Notes under the pieces: model-generated
What the model was told of the DNA's origin: nothing
The model's input: the letters and a program-made list of their open reading frames with translations, nothing else
The model's database searches: none
Program-made: the position numbers and the translations under genes
Assembly: GCF_000774145.1 (NCBI RefSeq)
Contig: NZ_KN322985.1
Coordinates: 271,910 to 335,909 of the forward strand
Reading direction: 5' to 3'
Length of the DNA: 64,000 bases
Source of the DNA: Pseudomonas mediterranea CFBP 5447
GTDB taxonomy: Bacteria > Pseudomonadota > Gammaproteobacteria > Pseudomonadales > Pseudomonadaceae
In this document: piece after piece, positions 9,549-18,710 of the stretch
Layout: each line of letters begins with the position of its first letter
Numbering within the stretch: position 1 is the first letter of the stretch

Positions 9549-9584
9549 AAAAAGCGAGAGAGTACGCAAGCGCACTCCCCCGCT
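9549..9584 (-). terminator. Rho-independent terminator after fliC
   Basis: On the minus strand AGCGGGGGAGT (9584-9574) pairs over 11 positions, two of them G-T, with ACTCTCTCGCT (9563-9553), followed by a T5 run. It lies just past the fliC stop and immediately before the flaG ribosome site. Confidence 0.85.
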
Positions 9585-9600
9585 AAAACTCATCCAGCTA

Positions 9601-10449
9601 TTACTGAAGCAGCTTCAGTACAGCGGATGGCAGTTGGTTGGCCTGGGCCAGAACCGAAGTGGAAGCTTGTTGCAGAGTCTGCTGCTTGGTCAGCTGGGCA
9701 GTTTCAGCAGCGAAGTCGGTGTCTTGTACGCGACCCAGTGCAGCACTGGCGTTTTCGTTGATGTTCTGCAGGTTGGAGATGGTGCTGGCGAAACGGTTTT
9801 GTGCAGCACCGAGGTCGGCACGGGCACTGTTGATGGTATCGATCGCGCTGGTGATTGCATCCATGGCGGCCGAGAAGTTGGACTCAGCAGCAGCACTGTC
9901 GGAACCAACGATGGTGATCGCCGAGTCGACACCCAGGCTTGCAGCGTCAAAACTGGCGCTCAAGGTCAGGGAGATCTGGTTGTCGGAACCGGTGTTCGAA
10001 CCAACCTGGAAGGTCATGGTGCTAGCAGTACCGTCGAGCAGGTTCTTGCCGTTCAGGTTGGTGCTGTTGGCGATACGGGTCAGTTCGTCGCTCATCTGCG
10101 AGAACTCTTTGTTCAGAGCGACACGGTCGGTTGCGCTGTTGCTATCGTTACGGGACTGGATGGCCAGTTCACGCATACGTTGCAGAATGTTGGTCTGCTC
10201 CTGCATCGCGCCTTCAGCGGTCTGCGCCATGGAGATACCGTCGTTGGCGTTTTTGATCGCCATGGTCTGACCGCGGATTTGCGAGGTCATACGGGTAGCG
10301 ATCTGCAGGCCGGCGGCGTCGTCTTTGGCGCTGTTGATTTTCAGGCCGGAAGACAGGCGAGTCATCGAAGTGGACAGAGCGTCGGAAGCGCGGTTCAGGT
10401 TTTTCTGAACGTTCAGGGATGTAGTGTTGGTGTTTACTGTTAAAGCCAT
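9601..10449 (-). CDS. fliC: Flagellin FliC
   Basis: FliC is the filament subunit. The 282-residue protein is a short flagellin with conserved D0/D1 ends (MALTVNTNTTSLNVQKNL and ANQLPSAVLKLLQ) and a small central region. Residues 30-51 form the flg22-type plant immune epitope, with the core INSAKDDAAGLQIA intact. Residues about 135-205 are rich in Ser and Thr, the region that is O-glycosylated in related pseudomonads, and glycosyltransferase genes lie just upstream. The start has GAGGAA seven bases before it; an in-frame extension upstream lacks flagellin similarity. It is driven by a sigma-28 promoter and ends in a terminator. Confidence 0.98.
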   Translation of the reverse strand: MALTVNTNTTSLNVQKNLNRASDALSTSMTRLSSGLKINSAKDDAAGLQIATRMTSQIRGQTMAIKNANDGISMAQTAEGAMQEQTNILQRMRELAIQSRNDSNSATDRVALNKEFSQMSDELTRIANSTNLNGKNLLDGTASTMTFQVGSNTGSDNQISLTLSASFDAASLGVDSAITIVGSDSAAAESNFSAAMDAITSAIDTINSARADLGAAQNRFASTISNLQNINENASAALGRVQDTDFAAETAQLTKQQTLQQASTSVLAQANQLPSAVLKLLQ

Positions 10450-10532
10450 GACGAATTCCTCGTTGGTTGGGTACTGCGGCTTCCGGCCCTTTGGCAACCG
10501 CCGGGGTGTGGCCTAGAGAACCTTCGTAATAG

Positions 10533-10559
10533 TTATCGTCGGATTGGGAACTTGCTTGA
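10533..10559 (-). promoter_or_regulatory. Sigma-28 (FliA) promoter of fliC
   Basis: The minus-strand reading has TCAAG at 10559-10555 and CCGACGATAA at 10542-10533, separated by 12 bases, which fits the FliA -35/-10 pattern seen at pseudomonad fliC genes. It lies about 85 bases upstream of the fliC start. Confidence 0.85.
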
Positions 10560-10681
10560 GGGCTTTTTTCAAAAAAATTGCTAGCAGGTTGCCACCCCTT
10601 GAGAAACAAGGGGTTAGCTCAGGGAAAAGGCTCGAAAAAATGGCGCCAAAAACCTGCTTCATCCAATTGCGGGCAAAAAAA

Positions 10682-10769
10682 TGGGAGCAGGCTTGCTCGC
10701 GAAAGCGGTAGGTCAGCTTGTATCCGTGCTGAATCCAACGACGCCTTCGCGGGCAAGCCCGCTCCCACA
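10682..10769. repeat. Paired REP element (REPIN)
   Basis: TGGGAGCAGGCTTGCTCGCG (10682 onward) and an inverted copy GCGGGCAAGCCCGCTCCCAC ending near 10769 face each other across a 36-base unrelated spacer. This is the standard two-arm arrangement of the GTGGGAGC REP family, placed between the KAS III gene and fliC. Confidence 0.85.
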
Positions 10770-10789
10770 TCACATCTCAGGTTGATCTA

Positions 10790-11716
10790 TCAGTCGCGAT
10801 AGAGAATCGCCGAACCCCACGACAGGCCCACGCCGAAACCGCTGATTGCCACGCGCTTCCAATCAGCATCCAGAACGTGCTTTTCCAGCAACAGCGGAAT
10901 GCTCGACGACACGGTATTGCCGGTCTCGACCATGTCCTTGATAAATTTTTCAGGCTCGCCCTCGAAACGCCGCGCCACGGCATCGACAATCGCCGCACTA
11001 CCCTGGTGGATGCAGAAAGCGTCGATATCGCTGGCTTGCAGCGAGGACTCATTCAGCAGCTCGTGCAAATGGGCCGGTACTTTCAGCAAAGCAAAGTTGA
11101 ACACCTGGCGACCGTTCATGAAAAACACACCGTCGCTGACCTTCAGGTGCGGCGCACCGGATCCGTCGGTACCGAACTTGGATTTGCCCAGCTGCCAGTT
11201 GGCGCCCTCGGCCATCCACGTAGCCGTGGCGGCATCGCCGAACAACATGGTGGTGTTGCGATCTTCAGGGTCGACGATTTTCGAATACGGGTCGGCGGTG
11301 ACCAACAAACCGTTCTTCAGCCCAGCAGCCTCCATGAAGCCCTTCAAGGCATAGATGCCGTACACGTAGCCCGAACAGCCCAGTGATATATCGAACGCCG
11401 CCACATGGGTTGGCAGCCCGAGCTTGTCCTGCACGATGGCGGCCGTGTGCGGCAACCCCTCTTCATCACCATTTTGGGTGACGACGATCAGCGCATCGAT
11501 GGATTCGCGCGAAAGTCCCGGATTGTTGGCAAACAATGCGTTAACCGCTTGTACACACAGGTCCGAAGTTTCCTGGTCAGCGTCTTTGCGCGGCAGGAAC
11601 GCCGAACCAATCTTGCCAAGGATGAACTCTTCATCCTTCTCGAATTTGGCACCCTGAGCGTAGTTATCCACACCAGCGGTCGGCACATAACTCGCTATGC
11701 TTTTTATGCCAATCAT
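10790..11716 (-). CDS. Ketoacyl-ACP synthase III, flagellin-glycan type
   Basis: This FabH-like thiolase-fold enzyme would condense an acyl-CoA with malonyl-ACP. From the chosen ATG it has 308 residues with the KAS III triad in place: Cys114 (DISLGCSGY), His237 (CIHQGS) and Asn267 (ETGNTVSSS). The usual HQAN motif reads HQGS. In P. syringae a KAS III gene belongs to the flagellin viosamine locus, where the sugar carries a short acyl chain; the position here between fliC and two glycosyltransferases suggests the same role. No acyl-carrier-protein gene is seen beside it. The start is one of two adjacent ATGs; the second has the better spacing from GGGAAG. Confidence 0.88.
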   Translation of the reverse strand: MIGIKSIASYVPTAGVDNYAQGAKFEKDEEFILGKIGSAFLPRKDADQETSDLCVQAVNALFANNPGLSRESIDALIVVTQNGDEEGLPHTAAIVQDKLGLPTHVAAFDISLGCSGYVYGIYALKGFMEAAGLKNGLLVTADPYSKIVDPEDRNTTMLFGDAATATWMAEGANWQLGKSKFGTDGSGAPHLKVSDGVFFMNGRQVFNFALLKVPAHLHELLNESSLQASDIDAFCIHQGSAAIVDAVARRFEGEPEKFIKDMVETGNTVSSSIPLLLEKHVLDADWKRVAISGFGVGLSWGSAILYRD

Positions 11717-11752
11717 CATGGCTTCCCGATCATGAACAGCGACTAGGTTCAC

Positions 11753-12049
11753 CCCCGAAAGCTCAGGGGCGCTTCAAATGGTTGATTTCCAAGGGCGGAC
11801 GCCTGGTCTGGCGAACGAATGAGCCTCCACTCCATGGAACACAATACAGTGAAGATGCACTTTATGACCTATGCGTCACGCCGTTTTGTCCTGAAGGGGC
11901 ATTTTTTCACGACAAACGAAGCCGTGTCACTTCCCAGAGGGGGGATCGAACACCGGACAAAGTTCCTGGAAATGGCGGCGTGATCAGAGAGGGAAGACGC
12001 CGGCAGGTTTCAGTTGCCGGCGTTGAGGGAAAGCCTTGTACGGCTGGGG
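11753..12049. other. Non-coding gap with a stem-loop
   Basis: About 300 bases separate the glycosyltransferase from the KAS III gene. The only structure seen is a 9-bp stem (11997-12005 with 12015-12023; ACGCCGGCA / TGCCGGCGT) just past the glycosyltransferase stop. It lacks a T run on the minus strand, so it is a weak terminator at best. No credible gene, including a small acyl carrier protein, is present. Confidence 0.5.
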
Positions 12050-14956
12050 TTACGCAGCAGGTGTGTCCAGCAAGTCGAGCCAGGGTACGTTGCGCACCGG
12101 CCCCAGGGCGAAACCCCTGCCTTCCAACGCCAGGTTCGCGTTGTAGAATCGATCCTGGGCCAACGCCTCGGACCACTTTTCACGCAGTGCCGCACGCGCC
12201 TGTGGCGTACTCGGCAGTACGCCGGACTGGATAACCTGCACATGCGGCGTCCATACCGTCAGGTACCCGGCCTGGCCGACTCTGAGGCACAGATCCACAT
12301 CTCCCAGGGCCTCATCGAACAAACCGCTGTCTATGCCGTCAGCCGCTTCGAACAACTGCTTGGAAATCATCAAGCAGGCAAAGGACACCGCCGAGCAATT
12401 CTGCTCGACGACAAGTCTGTTCATGTAGCCTCTGGCAGTCTTCGGTTCACCAACGAATGCCGAGCCGACTTCGCCGTTCAAGCCCAGGATCAGGCCCGCC
12501 TGGGTGACACGTCCATCGCGCTCGACCAGCTTGGCACCCACCACTCCGACTTCCGGACGCAACGCCTGATTGAGCAGCGATTCGATCCAGTTGACGTTCA
12601 CTACTTCGCTGTCAGCCGCCAGCGTCACCAGATAGTCGCCCTTGGCCTCCTGGCTGGCCGCGTTGATCAAAGAGCCCGTCGCCATGTCTTGTTCGATATC
12701 CAACAAGTGAACACGACTTGCCTGGTGTCCCTGCCCCTGGAGCCAGGTACGCAGCACAGCGTTGTCTGCCGCGGCGGCGCAGAGCAACACCTCATAGCGC
12801 TGATATCGCGTGCGCTGCAGCACGCTGAGCAGACAGCGTTGAAGGGACGTCAGCTCGCAAGCACCATGGATGATGATCGACACCATGGGCCGTTCGGCAA
12901 AGCGGTAGTCGATTTTATGCGTGCCCGGCACGACCGCGCTCACATCGGCCTGATAGCCACGAACCGCCAGATGACGCAACAGGGTCTTGCGCTCATCGGC
13001 GTTGTCTTCCACCGTCGGCGCCTGGCAAATCAGTAGCGGCTCATCCAGGTGGGCAAGCCCCTCCAGGCCGTCCTGCTCGATCAGGCGCAATAACAGATCG
13101 AACTCCATCGCATTCTTGAACTCGCGCGAATAACCGCCGAGCTTTACCAACATCTCGCGTCGTACCAGCCAATGCCGGGCCATCAACGCCGGGGAGCTTT
13201 GCAGCAAATCAAGGTTGAATCCTGGCCGGAAGACATCGGCCAGCGTCCCGTCAGGCTGGCGATGGAACTCATCCATTGCCACGGCCTGGCACTGTGGCGC
13301 GGCCAACAATTCGACACCCGCACGGAACAGACCGCCCGGCGTCAATTCATCGCCGGCCTCGGCCATGACCATCCAATCACAATCGCTCTGGCTGATAACC
13401 TGATTGATCTTGTCGACGTAGTTGCTTTCGTTGACTTTGACAAAATGCAGGACCTGCTTGGGTGTCGTCTCGGCCGGCAGGTCACCGGTAGTAAACACGA
13501 CAATCTTGAACGCCCGGCAATAGCCATTGATCACGCTGTCGAAGGTTGCCTGCATCTTGAATAGGTCGGCGTCCAGATCCAGGATCAAAATGCCGAAATT
13601 CGGTCCACCTTTGCGAGTGGCCAGGTATTTGGACACTTTCTGGGCTTCACTGGCGCTTGGTTCACGCGCATCGAGCCAACGCAGCAACTGACCGGACCGC
13701 GTGGCGTCGAACAACCTCGCGGTGTTTTCAAAGGCCGCCGTCTTGAGCCGTTGTTCCCAGGCCTGGAGCATTTGCACGTAGCGCTTGTCACCCTTGGCTT
13801 GCATGACCTCGAGCAGCTGCTCCACCAGGTCCTGGTTGAAGGCATAGCTCAGGAAAGCCCTCGCCAGCTGTTCATCAAGCGGCTCGGCGCTGGTGTTGCG
13901 CTGAGGGCGGGACAACTCCTTCTGCTTGAGCATGACCGCTTCCAGTTCCTTCAACTGCACCGTACCGCTTGGCGCCGCATGAAGCAGAAACTCCAGGGAA
14001 GTGAGCACGTCGAAAAAAGCCTGGTTATAAAAGGGCAATTCAACGTATTGCGTCGGCTCGAAACGCCGAACCGGTTCGCCACGCCGTGAATCCCAGGTCG
14101 ACTCGAACAATTTCCCGGCCTGCGGCACCGAACGTTCGACCAGCTTCTTGAGCATGGCCCGAACATGCTCCCGCGCCGAAGCATCAATACCCAAGACTTG
14201 GGCCAACATAGTGCCCATGCGCTCCTGTTCAGCGGCCGCTCGCAAGTCCTCGGTACCAGGCGCCATGCCAACCGGGTTCCGTGGCTTCGCCACGCGACTG
14301 CGCTCGTGTACAGCGTAAGGAATGTCCAGCAAACGGACCTTTGCATCCGCCACCACCCCAAGGGAATGGCCAGCCTCCTGCAACCGGGAATCAAAACCGA
14401 CGGGCAACGAAGCGTAACTGCGCCGCAAGGCTTCAGTGCGCGTGAGGGCATTCACCAGGGATGGGCAATCCTCGGCAAACACAGCTAACCGAGCGTCAGC
14501 CGATGCATTGGAGTAATCCTCACGTCCCTTGCGATCGAGCAAGTAATAGTCGACACGGTCGGCATGCGCTTCGAACGCCAGGCCATAGCCTTGGCAGGCA
14601 CCATATTCAGTGTGCGTCTCCAGGAAACTCAACGCCTGCTCGAGCCCCTGGGGTAGCAGAAAACCCTCGACATCGGCAATCGCCAGGTAAGGGGTGGCGA
14701 CTCGCTCGACAGCCTGGCGAACCTTGTCGCCGAAACCAACGGCTGCTGGCGCGTGCAGGTATTGCACGCCCGGGCACGCCGCCGTGATATCAGCGTCGAT
14801 CAGGCTTGATGAATCGATCACCAATACGGCAAATGAACTGTCGCGGTAGTGACGCAACGCCCGCCGCAAGGCAGTCGACTGGTCGTGAGCGAGCAGCACC
14901 AGAGTAACCCGTTCATTGAACGGCGCAGTCGATCCTGCTGGGACATTGCTTTGCAT
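12050..14956 (-). CDS. Giant glycosyltransferase, flagellin glycosylation
   Basis: The protein has about 968 residues and several glycosyltransferase folds in series: an N-terminal GT-A-like domain (about 14-240), a helical region (about 250-440), a second GT-like module starting near 451 (FGILILDLDADLF), and a third GT2-type module from about 689 (MVSIIIHGACE). In the third module the segment corresponding to the canonical LLNND reads LAADSEVV, and the expected IDN motif is altered (LLCAAAADN), so this module may have lost catalysis. The WIESLLNQALRPEVGVVG segment is shared with the other two giant glycosyltransferases of the window. Position between flgL and fliC matches the Fgt proteins that glycosylate flagellin in P. 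syringae. The second Met is chosen because AAGGA lies seven bases upstream. Confidence 0.85.
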   Translation of the reverse strand: MQSNVPAGSTAPFNERVTLVLLAHDQSTALRRALRHYRDSSFAVLVIDSSSLIDADITAACPGVQYLHAPAAVGFGDKVRQAVERVATPYLAIADVEGFLLPQGLEQALSFLETHTEYGACQGYGLAFEAHADRVDYYLLDRKGREDYSNASADARLAVFAEDCPSLVNALTRTEALRRSYASLPVGFDSRLQEAGHSLGVVADAKVRLLDIPYAVHERSRVAKPRNPVGMAPGTEDLRAAAEQERMGTMLAQVLGIDASAREHVRAMLKKLVERSVPQAGKLFESTWDSRRGEPVRRFEPTQYVELPFYNQAFFDVLTSLEFLLHAAPSGTVQLKELEAVMLKQKELSRPQRNTSAEPLDEQLARAFLSYAFNQDLVEQLLEVMQAKGDKRYVQMLQAWEQRLKTAAFENTARLFDATRSGQLLRWLDAREPSASEAQKVSKYLATRKGGPNFGILILDLDADLFKMQATFDSVINGYCRAFKIVVFTTGDLPAETTPKQVLHFVKVNESNYVDKINQVISQSDCDWMVMAEAGDELTPGGLFRAGVELLAAPQCQAVAMDEFHRQPDGTLADVFRPGFNLDLLQSSPALMARHWLVRREMLVKLGGYSREFKNAMEFDLLLRLIEQDGLEGLAHLDEPLLICQAPTVEDNADERKTLLRHLAVRGYQADVSAVVPGTHKIDYRFAERPMVSIIIHGACELTSLQRCLLSVLQRTRYQRYEVLLCAAAADNAVLRTWLQGQGHQASRVHLLDIEQDMATGSLINAASQEAKGDYLVTLAADSEVVNVNWIESLLNQALRPEVGVVGAKLVERDGRVTQAGLILGLNGEVGSAFVGEPKTARGYMNRLVVEQNCSAVSFACLMISKQLFEAADGIDSGLFDEALGDVDLCLRVGQAGYLTVWTPHVQVIQSGVLPSTPQARAALREKWSEALAQDRFYNANLALEGRGFALGPVRNVPWLDLLDTPAA

Positions 14957-15019
14957 ATTCATTCCTTAACGAGTGGGTGGCCGCACCAGCGATGGCGGGA
15001 GTCTCGCGGTTGAAACCCA

Positions 15020-18000
15020 TCAATCCGGCAGCCAACCATTGGCCCAATACTGCAGGTTGTCGCCGCGCAAGATAAAATCGCGCAGCACCACTTCACGTAA
15101 TTCGTCGCCCATCCGGTAGCTGGCAATCGGATCGGCCAGGTGCATACGGATTGCCTCCAGCCATTCTTCGGTGCTGTTGGTGAGGACCCGTGTACAAGGC
15201 AAATGCCCCCGGTATGCCTCGGTATCCGAACAAATGACCGGATAGCCGCATGCACCGTATTCCAACAGGCGAAGATTGCTTTTGCAGTCGTTGAAAATAT
15301 GGAATTCCAACGGCGCCAAGGCCAGGTCGAGATTCAGGCTGGCAAGCTTCTTCGGATAATCCGCCAGGCTCACGCCCTGATGAAACTCATGGATATAGGG
15401 CTTGAGTAAATCGGGACACATGCCAAAGAAAACCCATTCGACTTCATCAGCCAACTCCCGGACGACATCGGCGATGAGCTCCAGGTCGCCGCGGTGGCTG
15501 GTGCCCCCTCCCCAACCGATACGAGGCTTGCTGGAGGTTGCACGCTGGCTTCTGAGCCGGTTCCACAGGCCAGCCGCCAGCATGTTCGGCACGACGCGGA
15601 TGTCGTGGTGCATGCTGGACAGGACGTCTGCCAGTGGGTGGGTTGACACCACGACCCGGTCACACAGGCCTATCCCTCGACGCAGCAAGTCCTCAAGGTT
15701 GTCCGGCATGTTGCGGCGGTGTTCGTTTTTCTCCGGGACCTTGGCGATGTAGTCGTCCAACTCGTAGATGCGCATGGCGTTGGAGTAAGTCTTGACCTGA
15801 GTGATGTCCTTGAACTTACCGACGTTATAGCGACCTTGAAGGATGATTACATCCGGCGACTGGCGCTCGATGTCGATGATCGAGGGCGTATCGTAGGCCA
15901 CACGCCCCACGATTCGCCCAGCCGCCTCCAGCTCGAATAACGGTTGGCTGACCCGGTAATGCCCCACCGCTGAAGTATTGACCGCCAGCCCCAGGATCGA
16001 AGGGACGTTGCGGGTGACCAACGGATTCCAGCCGGTGCGTGGTCCAGGCTCGAGACTGAAGCTTTTCCCGGTCAGGGTCAGGTTACGGTTATAAGCGGGA
16101 TCGTTGGCGATCCTGGGCAACCAGCGCTGATAGAACGCTTCTTGTTCATGCTCCAGTCGCTGCTTCCATGCAGGATCACGACTGGCTTCCACACCGGCCG
16201 CCAGCACGACATCGCTGTAAGGTGTAGTGACGATCAGGTAACCGTTTTTTCCGACCTGCTGGCATAACTCCAAAGAGTTGATCCGCTGCGTAGTGATCGA
16301 CTCATCGAAGCCGCCGGCTTCCTCCAGAACCTGCTTGCGTACCAACAGGCAGTGATCGCCGACAGCGCTCCAGTTCTGCACCGTCTGCAAGCGCTGCATA
16401 TAGCCGCCAGACGTGACCGACTCGTTGACGAAAGCCCTGCCTGCCAACCCACCCAGCCCCATGATCATACCGGAGTCAATGACCCGGCCTTGCTGGTTGA
16501 GTGTGCGAGGTCCGACGATCCCCACTTCGGGACGCAGTCCATGATTGAGCAACTCATCCAGCCAGGCAGTTTCCAGCAGGATGCAATTGGGGTTGAGCAA
16601 CAACAGGTACTCACCGCGGGCATGCTGGGCGGCGAAATTGCGGATCACGGCTTCGCTGCCGCTTCCCGGGTGCAGGAATATCCGCAGCTTTTCACTGCCC
16701 AGCTCTGCCATGGCCCGTAGCCAATGCTGCAGCTCGGGGTTCTCACTGGCGTTATCGACAATGATGATTTCGTAATGCGGATACGCGGTCGTGCTGATCA
16801 GGCTGTTTACGCAACGTTCCAACGCGCCCAGGTCATCCTTGACGCTGATGACGATGGACACCAGGGGGCGCGTATCGAACAGGTATTCGATACGCGGGAC
16901 CAGCGCCAGGAGCGGTCCCGGATGCAGCCGGTGCGGCACGCCGATACGCTGTAGATGAGTGCCGATCAGCCGGGCGTTTTGCTCGATGACCTCGGGCAAC
17001 GACAGCCATTGGGCAAATGAAAATATCGATTCGACCTGGACTTCCGGGATGTGACTGATGACCTGCGGTCCATCCGTCTCCACCAATCGCCAGATCAAGT
17101 CATGGGGCGCCAACTCGCCCAGGCTCGAATCGAATCCGCCCGAGGCCAGGAATCGGGCACGCTCGAAGGCGAGTGTCCGGCCGACATAGGGATAACCGCG
17201 CATCAGGTCGAGATTGAAGTCGGGCTTGAAAATCGGCTCCACCGACTTGTCATCCACCAACGCACCTTCATCGCTGTAGATACAGGCAGAAGCCGGCGAG
17301 CTGACAATCCGGTCGGCCATTATCAGCAGCGCAGACTCCGTCAGGCGATCGCCGGCACGCAGCAGATAGAACCAGTCAGCCCCGTCCAGTTGAGGCAACA
17401 GCCCATTGAGCTGCTGCGCCCAGTCCGCTTGCAGGCCAAGGCGCAGGACATGGTTGTCCACGGCCTGGCGCCCATTGGACAACAGCAGCACCGATTCGCA
17501 GGCATAGGCTTGGTCAGCGATGCTCTGCAGGGTAATACCCAACGCATAAGGATCGTCCTGCTCATCGATGATGACGGGTACGATCATGGGTCGATAGGCC
17601 CAGCGAGCGATCTGCCGGGACAAGACCTGCTTGCGCAATGGGCTGAAATGTCGACACGCCAACCATTGCACATAGAGGTCTGCGTAACTTTCGATGTCAG
17701 TACCGACTTGCGAACCGATGACACCCTGGCGAGTCGCAATGACCGAGTAAACGTTGATTTCTTCCCACTCGGACGTCTCTGGATCCTTGTTGTGCTCCAG
17801 CGCCAGGTAGCGCACCCAGCCACTGGCTGGTGCCGGCTCGCCGCTGCGCTGGGCCAGCATTTCCTTGAGCCACGTCAGCTCCACCGTGGCCGCTTCAAGC
17901 ATCTTTGCCTGACGCGCCAGGCGCTCCGGATGCAGCCGCTGGCCGCTTCCTTCGGCGTAAAGCTGAACCAGATTACCCCGGCGCAACAGGCAGATGAACA

Positions 18001-18607
18001 AGGCAAAATCGAGGACAGCCTCGAAACCCTCACCGGGCCGGGCCAAGGCCGGCAACAAGGCCTCGACATCTGCGCGACGCATTAATGCGCCACTGAAACC
18101 GCCGAGAATATTGCGGGTGGTTTTTTCAAAATACGCCAGCATGTCGCTGCCGTTGAACATCGCATCGAACAGCGTGATGCCGGTGTTTTCAACACGTACC
18201 GGCAAGGCGTAATTGTCTGCATCGATTAAATGATGCTTGTTGATCACCAGCGATACTTGCGCATGCTCCTGCAAGATGGCCGCCTGCTGCTTGACGCAGA
18301 ACGCCAGCAACTGGTCGTCATCGCACAGGAACTTGATGAATTCGCCCCGGGACTCTTCAAGGCAGCGCAACAGATTCTGCTGGAATCCCAGCCGGGTCGG
18401 GTTATGCAGGTAGCGCACCGCAACATGAGAGCCCATGCCAATTTGCTGAACAATCTGCTCGATTTCATCGGTACGGCAATCGTCGCAGATGACAATCTCG
18501 AGATTCTCGTAGGTCTGCTCGAGCGCGCTTTGCAAGGCGAGGCGGAAAAAGCGAGGGTTGAACGCGGGAATGGCAATGCTGACAAGAGGAGCTGATTTCA
18601 CACGCAT
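15020..18607 (-). CDS. Giant glycosyltransferase, flagellin glycosylation
   Basis: The protein has about 1195 residues and four modules: an N-terminal GT2 domain (VSIAIPAFNPRFF, ICDDCRTDE, LCDDDQ, about 8-230), a second GT-like module (about 340-570), a third GT2 module from about 580 (PLVSIVISVKDD, IIIVDNASEN), and a C-terminal GT4-like domain from about 872 (VGHYRVSQ, LRLLEYGACGYPVICSD). In the third module the acceptor-site motif reads LLLNPNCI in place of LLNND. The last four residues WLPD match those of the plus-strand paralogue at 32525-36031. It follows flgL and precedes the second glycosyltransferase in the same direction. The ATG at 18607 is preferred to a TTG three codons earlier; the ribosome site is weak. 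Confidence 0.85.
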   Translation of the reverse strand: MRVKSAPLVSIAIPAFNPRFFRLALQSALEQTYENLEIVICDDCRTDEIEQIVQQIGMGSHVAVRYLHNPTRLGFQQNLLRCLEESRGEFIKFLCDDDQLLAFCVKQQAAILQEHAQVSLVINKHHLIDADNYALPVRVENTGITLFDAMFNGSDMLAYFEKTTRNILGGFSGALMRRADVEALLPALARPGEGFEAVLDFALFICLLRRGNLVQLYAEGSGQRLHPERLARQAKMLEAATVELTWLKEMLAQRSGEPAPASGWVRYLALEHNKDPETSEWEEINVYSVIATRQGVIGSQVGTDIESYADLYVQWLACRHFSPLRKQVLSRQIARWAYRPMIVPVIIDEQDDPYALGITLQSIADQAYACESVLLLSNGRQAVDNHVLRLGLQADWAQQLNGLLPQLDGADWFYLLRAGDRLTESALLIMADRIVSSPASACIYSDEGALVDDKSVEPIFKPDFNLDLMRGYPYVGRTLAFERARFLASGGFDSSLGELAPHDLIWRLVETDGPQVISHIPEVQVESIFSFAQWLSLPEVIEQNARLIGTHLQRIGVPHRLHPGPLLALVPRIEYLFDTRPLVSIVISVKDDLGALERCVNSLISTTAYPHYEIIIVDNASENPELQHWLRAMAELGSEKLRIFLHPGSGSEAVIRNFAAQHARGEYLLLLNPNCILLETAWLDELLNHGLRPEVGIVGPRTLNQQGRVIDSGMIMGLGGLAGRAFVNESVTSGGYMQRLQTVQNWSAVGDHCLLVRKQVLEEAGGFDESITTQRINSLELCQQVGKNGYLIVTTPYSDVVLAAGVEASRDPAWKQRLEHEQEAFYQRWLPRIANDPAYNRNLTLTGKSFSLEPGPRTGWNPLVTRNVPSILGLAVNTSAVGHYRVSQPLFELEAAGRIVGRVAYDTPSIIDIERQSPDVIILQGRYNVGKFKDITQVKTYSNAMRIYELDDYIAKVPEKNEHRRNMPDNLEDLLRRGIGLCDRVVVSTHPLADVLSSMHHDIRVVPNMLAAGLWNRLRSQRATSSKPRIGWGGGTSHRGDLELIADVVRELADEVEWVFFGMCPDLLKPYIHEFHQGVSLADYPKKLASLNLDLALAPLEFHIFNDCKSNLRLLEYGACGYPVICSDTEAYRGHLPCTRVLTNSTEEWLEAIRMHLADPIASYRMGDELREVVLRDFILRGDNLQYWANGWLPD

Positions 18608-18710
18608 GGCTCTCAACCGTTGGGCGCCAACTCAGGCGAGAGCAGGACGTCCTGGATCGTATAGAGGAACGAGTCAGGGACCGCTTATAGCGTCACGGCC
18701 CCTGCCTGAA

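Noticed and set aside
11753..12049. Acyl carrier protein gene beside KAS III
   Set aside because: No frame of about 80 codons with a DSL-type phosphopantetheine site is present.
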